Source of the DNA: Pedobacter kyonggii
GTDB taxonomy: Bacteria > Bacteroidota > Bacteroidia > Sphingobacteriales > Sphingobacteriaceae
Direction of reading: 5' to 3'
Assembly: GCF_004310665.1 (NCBI RefSeq)
Contig: NZ_SIXF01000038.1
Span: 1 to 45,961, forward strand
DNA length: 45,961 nucleotides
This document shows, one piece after another, positions 41,360-45,961 of the stretch (position 1 is the first letter of the stretch; every line of letters starts with the position of its first letter). The notes below the pieces were generated by a model that saw only the letters and a program-made list of their open reading frames with translations, searched no databases and was not told where the DNA came from. Position numbers and translations under genes: made by a program.

Positions 41360-43363
41360 ATGCAGAAAAATGCTCTCAAATTTCTGACTCTAATGCTATG
41401 CATTGGAGTTAGCACCGTCTATGCCCAAACCACTCAAACTATAAAAAGAGAATTTAAGTTTGGTAAAATTGCACCAACAGAATTCGAAGTGAAAGCTACA
41501 GGCCAGGACTCCTCTGCCTCGGCGATTAAACTGTTTGATGTTGGCGACTGTTATTTCGAATATAATCCTACTGGAGGATTTATTTATGTGTTTGAACGGC
41601 ATATTCGTTACAAAATCTTAAACAAAAACGGTTACGATCTGGCTAATTATAGAGTAGAACTGTATAGAAACAGTAATTCTGCCAAAGAAGACCTCAGTTT
41701 TATGGATGCTGCAACATACAATATGGTTGATGGCAAAATGGTTACCAGTAAACTGAACAAGGATGCCAGATTTACTGAAGAGTTCGATAAAAACAATGTA
41801 GTTAAAAAATTTGCATTGCCTAATGTTAAAGAAGGCTCTATCATCGAATTTAAGTACAAAATCAAATCAGATTTTATTTTCACATTACGCGGCTGGAAAT
41901 TTCAGTCAAACATTCCAACGCTCTGGTCTGAGTACAATGTAAAAATACCTGAATACCTAACTTATAAGAACAACCTAAGTGGGTATTATCAGGTCGATCA
42001 TCCGTTACACCAAAATGTAAGTGCATCTTATGTACCCGGCCTAAGTTCTACTGCTGTTTACGATAAATATTGCGCTGCTAATGTACCTGCGTTGAAAGAG
42101 GAGCCTTATGTAACCACGATGGATGATTATATCCCCAAAATAAAATTTGAACTTAGGGCAACCCAATTTCCAGGCGAACTTTACCAAGACTTTAATGGTT
42201 CGTGGTCCAAAATCATTAATGGGCTGGCTCAAGACGAAAAATTTGGCGGTTTTATTAATAAAAACAGTTATGCCAAATCTGTACTTCCTGGCATTCTGAA
42301 AGGCGAAAAAGATACCCTTGCAGCAGTGAAACTCATTTTTAACTATGTTAAAAACAACTTAAAATGGAATAAAGAATACTCGGAGTATGCTAAAGAAACC
42401 AATCCAAAAAGTATCTTCGAAAAGAAAACTGGTTCGTCTGCTGATATCAACCTTTCTCTATTAAGCTTATTGAAAGAAGCAAAAATTGAGGCTTACCCTG
42501 TTTTGATCAGTACAAGAGAAAATGGAGAACACCCAGGCTATCCGGTAGAATCTGCGTTTAATAACATAATTGGCGTTACACAGATCGGGAATACACTTTA
42601 TTTTCTTGATGCTACAGATAAAGATCTTCCTGTCGGTATGTTAGATTATGAGAACCTGAGCCACCAGGGCTTTTATATGAATTTAAAAAGCTTTAATGGA
42701 AAATGGCTTTCTACAGAACCAAGCTTATCAAGTGAAAAGATTTTTGTTTATAACATGACACTTGATAAAGAAAATAAGCTAACCGGCAAAATTAATCAAT
42801 ACTCAAAAGGATACAGTGCATTAAACCTGCGCAATAAATATAGAAAAACGAATAACGAAACTGAATTTGTTAAAAACTTCAAAAAAGACAAAACAGGCCT
42901 AGAGATTTCAAATTACAAAATCGACAACCTCGACAATCTTGATGAGTTGTTGACAGAAAGCATGGATGTAGTAATTGAAGATAATGTGGAAGAAGCCGGA
43001 AACCTGGTGTATTTTACGCCTCTCCTTTTTGAAAGAACCAAAGAAAATTTATTCAAATTAGAGCAACGGAAATTCCCGGTTGATTTTGCCTATCCGTTTA
43101 AAGAAAGTTATAGGATTACAATCAATTTCCCTGAGGATTATGAGGTGGATAAGCTGCCAAAAGGCGGGGTTTATAAGCTTCCTGAAGACAACGGGACGTT
43201 TACAATCAATTACGTTGCAGAAGGTAAAACCTTAATGGTAAGAAGTATCATAAGCGTAAACAAATCGCTTTATACACCAGAAGAATATTTCGATTTAAAA
43301 GAATTATTTAAAACGGTTGTAGAAAAACAGGCCGAACAAATCGTCTTTAAAAAGAAAGTATAA
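41360..43363 (+). CDS. DUF3857 transglutaminase-like protein lacking catalytic Cys/His
   Basis: A 667-residue exported protein (signal MQKNALKFLTLMLCIGVSTVYA) with an N-terminal DUF3857 beta domain (about 70-240) and a transglutaminase-like domain (about 310-430). Aligned with the next gene's product, the GDCK position is TGSS (S360 replaces Cys), the catalytic His position is N402 (AFNNIIGV), and D417 (FLDAT) is retained. It therefore looks like a non-catalytic paralogue, perhaps a binding or structural partner. A TAATATTG element near 41328 is a weak promoter candidate. Its stop shares one base with the next start. Confidence 0.85.
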   Translation: MQKNALKFLTLMLCIGVSTVYAQTTQTIKREFKFGKIAPTEFEVKATGQDSSASAIKLFDVGDCYFEYNPTGGFIYVFERHIRYKILNKNGYDLANYRVELYRNSNSAKEDLSFMDAATYNMVDGKMVTSKLNKDARFTEEFDKNNVVKKFALPNVKEGSIIEFKYKIKSDFIFTLRGWKFQSNIPTLWSEYNVKIPEYLTYKNNLSGYYQVDHPLHQNVSASYVPGLSSTAVYDKYCAANVPALKEEPYVTTMDDYIPKIKFELRATQFPGELYQDFNGSWSKIINGLAQDEKFGGFINKNSYAKSVLPGILKGEKDTLAAVKLIFNYVKNNLKWNKEYSEYAKETNPKSIFEKKTGSSADINLSLLSLLKEAKIEAYPVLISTRENGEHPGYPVESAFNNIIGVTQIGNTLYFLDATDKDLPVGMLDYENLSHQGFYMNLKSFNGKWLSTEPSLSSEKIFVYNMTLDKENKLTGKINQYSKGYSALNLRNKYRKTNNETEFVKNFKKDKTGLEISNYKIDNLDNLDELLTESMDVVIEDNVEEAGNLVYFTPLLFERTKENLFKLEQRKFPVDFAYPFKESYRITINFPEDYEVDKLPKGGVYKLPEDNGTFTINYVAEGKTLMVRSIISVNKSLYTPEEYFDLKELFKTVVEKQAEQIVFKKKV

Positions 43364-45258
43364 TGAAGTATTATTTAAGTTTGGTGTTCGCACTTGCTGC
43401 CATTAATACCACATTTGCTCAGGTAGATTACGATGTGGCGAAGATCCCCGAAAACTTGAAAAAGGATGCCGTGGCCGTAGTGAGAAATGAAGAATCCTTT
43501 TTTGATATTAAAGGACTTGGCACGGCAAAAATGGATTATAAGGTAGCCATAACCATATTAAACAAGGCGGGAGAAGGTTTTGGTGAAATGGCAGAATTTT
43601 ACGATAAATTTAGCAGTATCTACAACATTAGAGCTACGCTTTACGATGCAGCAGGTAAAAAAGTTAAAGATTATAAAAGTTCGGATATTAAAGACCAAAG
43701 CCTGATTTCGGATTTTTCGATCTTCGAAGAGAATAGACTTAAGCACTTAAAATTTGTAAGTATTACCTATCCATACACCATAGAGTACAGTTATAGCCAG
43801 GACTATAATGGACTGCTTTATTTCCCTTCATGGCGCGACTTAAAAGGCTTTGGAGTATCGGTAGAAAAATCGGCATATACGATTCAAAGGGCCAAAAATT
43901 ACAAAATGCGGTATATTACGAGTTCGAATTTACAGACCGACTCGATAATTAATGGAGAAAAAGTACAGTACAAATGGAAAAGTGCCAATGTTGCAGCAGT
44001 TGCTGAAGAGCCTTTAAGTACAGGCATTGATAACATTTCTGCCTGGGTTAAAGCCTCCCCCAATCAATTTGAATATGATGGTTCGACAGGAAATTTCGAT
44101 AATTGGAAAAATTTCGGATCGTGGCTGTATACTTTAAATCAAGGTGGAAATAAACTTCCTGAAGCGACCAAATTAATGGTACAGAATTTAATCAAGGATA
44201 CTAAAACACCAAAAGAAAAAATCCGGATTTTGTATAACCATTTGCAACAAAATACCCGTTATGTAAGTGTTCAACTGGGGATTGGCGGCTTTAGACCGAT
44301 TTTAGCTGAAAAAGTTGCCCAGGTAAATTATGGAGATTGTAAGGCATTATCCAATTACATGAAAGCACTGCTTAACGAGGCTGGAATTTCTTCAAACTTA
44401 ATTGTTATTGGAAATGACATGCCAAGTTTAAACCCCAATTATTCCAGTATGGGGCAGGCAAATCACATGATTTTGTGTGTTCCATTAGCAAAAGATACTA
44501 CCTTTTTAGAATGCACAAGCCAATATAAACCAATGGGATTTATCGGCTATAGCAATTCTGACCGAAATGTATTAATGGTTACCGAAGATGGAGGAAAAAT
44601 AGTGCATACCCCTGCTTACAATGCCAAAGAAAATTATCAGATCAGAAAAACCAAAATTACCTTGGCAGAAGATGGTACAGCCAGCGCTGAAATAAAATCT
44701 ACTTATGGCAACGCGCAGTTTGAAGAAAATTTTCCAATGACTTTAATGGAACCAGTAGATCTCCGGAAAACAATAATTGGAGATAGTCCTATTCCGGTAG
44801 CAGAACTGATCAGTTATAAGTATGTACAGCCAGATAAAACATTACCTGTGCTTACAGAAGAGATTAACTTTAAAACCAATCCATTGTTAACTAAAGGTGG
44901 AGATAAGTTATTTCTGGTGGTAAACCAGGTTAACCGCCGCGAAAGCGTTCCGCTTAAAGTAGAGAACAGAAAAACATACTTTGCTGTTCCGTTCAGTTAT
45001 AATGACGATGATGAAATTAATTACATTTTACCAAAAGGGTATAATGTAGAATTTATTCCAAAAGATATTGCAATTAGTTCTGAGTTTGGATCATATTCCG
45101 CGAAATTTAGTGTTAAGGATAATATGATTGTTTATAGCCGCACGCAAACCATGAACAATAAAAAGTATCCACCAGAAAAATATGGTGAGTATGTAGATTT
45201 TTATAAAAAGATTTACCAGGCTGATAAACAAAAAGCCGTTTTAGCAAAAACTTTATAA
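43363..45258 (+). CDS. DUF3857 transglutaminase-like protein
   Basis: A 631-residue exported paralogue (signal MKYYLSLVFALAAINTTFA). After the DUF3857 domain the transglutaminase core has NYGDCKALSNYMKALL with C326, H368 in QANHMILCVPL and E383 in FLECTS, where Asp is more usual. This is consistent with an active papain-like triad with Glu as the third residue. A beta-sandwich region follows. It may act as a protease or cross-linking enzyme in the envelope. ATG and the preceding TAA overlap by one base, so the two paralogues are translationally coupled and may form a complex. Confidence 0.87.
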   Translation: MKYYLSLVFALAAINTTFAQVDYDVAKIPENLKKDAVAVVRNEESFFDIKGLGTAKMDYKVAITILNKAGEGFGEMAEFYDKFSSIYNIRATLYDAAGKKVKDYKSSDIKDQSLISDFSIFEENRLKHLKFVSITYPYTIEYSYSQDYNGLLYFPSWRDLKGFGVSVEKSAYTIQRAKNYKMRYITSSNLQTDSIINGEKVQYKWKSANVAAVAEEPLSTGIDNISAWVKASPNQFEYDGSTGNFDNWKNFGSWLYTLNQGGNKLPEATKLMVQNLIKDTKTPKEKIRILYNHLQQNTRYVSVQLGIGGFRPILAEKVAQVNYGDCKALSNYMKALLNEAGISSNLIVIGNDMPSLNPNYSSMGQANHMILCVPLAKDTTFLECTSQYKPMGFIGYSNSDRNVLMVTEDGGKIVHTPAYNAKENYQIRKTKITLAEDGTASAEIKSTYGNAQFEENFPMTLMEPVDLRKTIIGDSPIPVAELISYKYVQPDKTLPVLTEEINFKTNPLLTKGGDKLFLVVNQVNRRESVPLKVENRKTYFAVPFSYNDDDEINYILPKGYNVEFIPKDIAISSEFGSYSAKFSVKDNMIVYSRTQTMNNKKYPPEKYGEYVDFYKKIYQADKQKAVLAKTL

Positions 45259-45266
45259 ATTAGCGT

Positions 45267-45548
45267 ATGATTACTGAAAACCAATATTTTGATGGCAACG
45301 TTAAATCGTTAGGCTATGAAACCGCTGAAGGAAAATCGACTATCGGCGTTATAAATCCAGGAGAATATACTTTTGGAACAGCTCAGAAAGAAATTATGCA
45401 TGTTATAGAGGGTGAACTAACAGCGCTTTTACCAGGTACTACAGACTGGCAAAGCATTAAAGCTGGCAGTAATTTTGAAGTGCCTGCAAACTCATCTTTT
45501 AAAGTAAATGCAATCGTACAAACGGCATATTTATGCCAGTACAGGTAG
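45267..45548 (+). CDS. ppnP: pyrimidine/purine nucleoside phosphorylase PpnP
   Basis: A 93-residue cupin of the PpnP (DUF1255, YaiE) family, which phosphorolyses several nucleosides to free bases and ribose-1-phosphate. ENQYFDGNVKSLGYE, GVINPGEYTFGTAQKEIMHVIEGEL and SFEVPA-like SNFEVPANSSFKVNA are conserved segments. Length is standard. It lies nine bases after the DUF3857 gene, so it may be in the same transcript, though no functional link is evident. Confidence 0.92.
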   Translation: MITENQYFDGNVKSLGYETAEGKSTIGVINPGEYTFGTAQKEIMHVIEGELTALLPGTTDWQSIKAGSNFEVPANSSFKVNAIVQTAYLCQYR

Positions 45549-45577
45549 TTAATAAAAGAATAACAAACCGAAAATGT

Positions 45578-45667
45578 CGTCATTTCGAGCGGAGTGTAAC
45601 GAAGCCGAGAACCCGAAGGCTCTGCGAAGCAAAATCTATCTGGATAGATCTCTCTCCCGAAAGTTCG
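45578..45667. repeat. GTCATT-type repeat, apparently truncated by an IS
   Basis: The CGTCATTTCGAGCGGAGTG to GCGAAGCAAAATCTAT arm is the inverted counterpart of 11763-11823. It is followed by GATCTCTCTCCCGAAAGTTCG, which in the copy at about 27705-27727 continues as a palindrome ending GGGA. Here it stops at 45667. Confidence 0.65.
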
Positions 45668-45961
45668 CATTAGCGTCAAGTTAATGATATTGACAAAGGT
45701 TGAAAAGTCTGTGATTATTATTTAAAAGGGAAAAAGCAACTTGTAGTTCTAAACACATTTGACAATGTCTACAAGCCGCTTTTTCAACTCTAAAATAAAG
45801 AAAAGATTTGATATTTTTTTTAATGGATCAACCATTGATACTATAGCTCGAAGCAGTGGTTTTCTTCAGCGCAGTGCAAAGAAGATTTCTCCGATGGATT
45901 TTGTTATGGGCTTTGTGTTAAGCTGTTCTCAAATACAAAACACATTCAGTCAATGGGCTTT
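45668..45961 (+). mobile_element. IS4-type insertion sequence, partial (right edge)
   Basis: The left boundary is placed at CATTAGCGTCAAG (45668), where the intergenic repeat is interrupted. A leader of 97 bases precedes the transposase start, normal for IS4 elements. The inverted repeat cannot be checked because the right end is outside the window. Confidence 0.5.
45765..45961 (+). CDS. IS4-family transposase, N-terminal fragment
   Basis: An open frame of 65 codons from ATG at 45765 to the window edge. It begins MSTSRFFNSKIKKRFDIFF and contains TIARSSGFLQRSAKKISP and MDFVMGFVLSCSQ, the N-terminal helical region of Bacteroidota IS4-type DDE transposases. The DDE catalytic residues lie beyond the window. 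Recognition is from the N-terminal pattern only. Confidence 0.72.
   Translation, partial: MSTSRFFNSKIKKRFDIFFNGSTIDTIARSSGFLQRSAKKISPMDFVMGFVLSCSQIQNTFSQWA

Overview
The window looks like chromosomal DNA of a Bacteroidota bacterium, most likely Pedobacter or a close Sphingobacteriaceae relative. The evidence is AT-rich DNA, Bacteroidota-type promoters (TTTG, a 19-20 base gap, then TAnnTTTG), GLPGLI and TonB-receptor genes, M56/BlaI pairs, DUF3857 transglutaminase pairs, and many short palindromic repeats between genes. This assignment is inferred from gene content; no marker phylogeny was possible. No rRNA, tRNA or CRISPR array was seen.

Both edges are cut through insertion sequences. The left edge (1-208, minus) holds the 5' end of an IS110-family transposase, preceded by a compact three-way-junction RNA fold. 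The right edge (45765 onward, plus) holds the start of an IS4-type transposase that seems to have entered an intergenic repeat. Between them lie mostly housekeeping and metabolic genes. From the left: phnA/yjdM, a short arginine-decarboxylase-like enzyme, DUF72 and DUF1579 proteins, then a tight cluster of PolB-type 3'-5' exonuclease, Imm32-like protein, fused Dpp/YejF-type ABC ATPase and secreted sialidase-fold protein. RNase R, a polyprenyl diphosphate synthase and the L21-L27 operon follow. L27 has an unusual Lys/Ala/Glu tail.

The region 13.7-19.6 kb contains a probable BlaI-controlled circuit. A GLPGLI protein and an outer-membrane beta-barrel receptor are convergent with a BlaI repressor/M56 sensor-protease operon. 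A 30-base sequence with three TACGA/TCGTA half-sites occurs, 26/30 identical, in front of both transcription units. Next come a small membrane-anchored protein and an SDF-family symporter with an extra N-terminal membrane domain, divergent from an ECF sigma factor coupled to a four-helix membrane protein.

From 23 to 35 kb the genes are a DUF922 protease, DgkA-type kinase, lipoprotein, GH20 hexosaminidase, thioredoxin reductase, M19 dipeptidase, acyl-CoA carboxylase beta chain, DUF2721, DUF1801, a lipoprotein, a MaoC hydratase and a LOG-family protein. A 291-bp MITE-like element with perfect 13-bp inverted ends and a 9-bp target duplication lies at 27294-27584. Five copies of a 26-base REP-like hairpin surround the dipeptidase.

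From 35.5 kb to the end are a TonB-dependent receptor bracketed by two 33-bp palindromes of the same design, guaB, a sterol-desaturase-family hydroxylase, two coupled DUF3857 transglutaminase-like proteins (the first without catalytic Cys and His), and ppnP. The strongest leads are the shared BlaI operator, the MITE-like element, the REP cluster at gene ends, the IS110 leader RNA fold and the degenerate transglutaminase paralogue.
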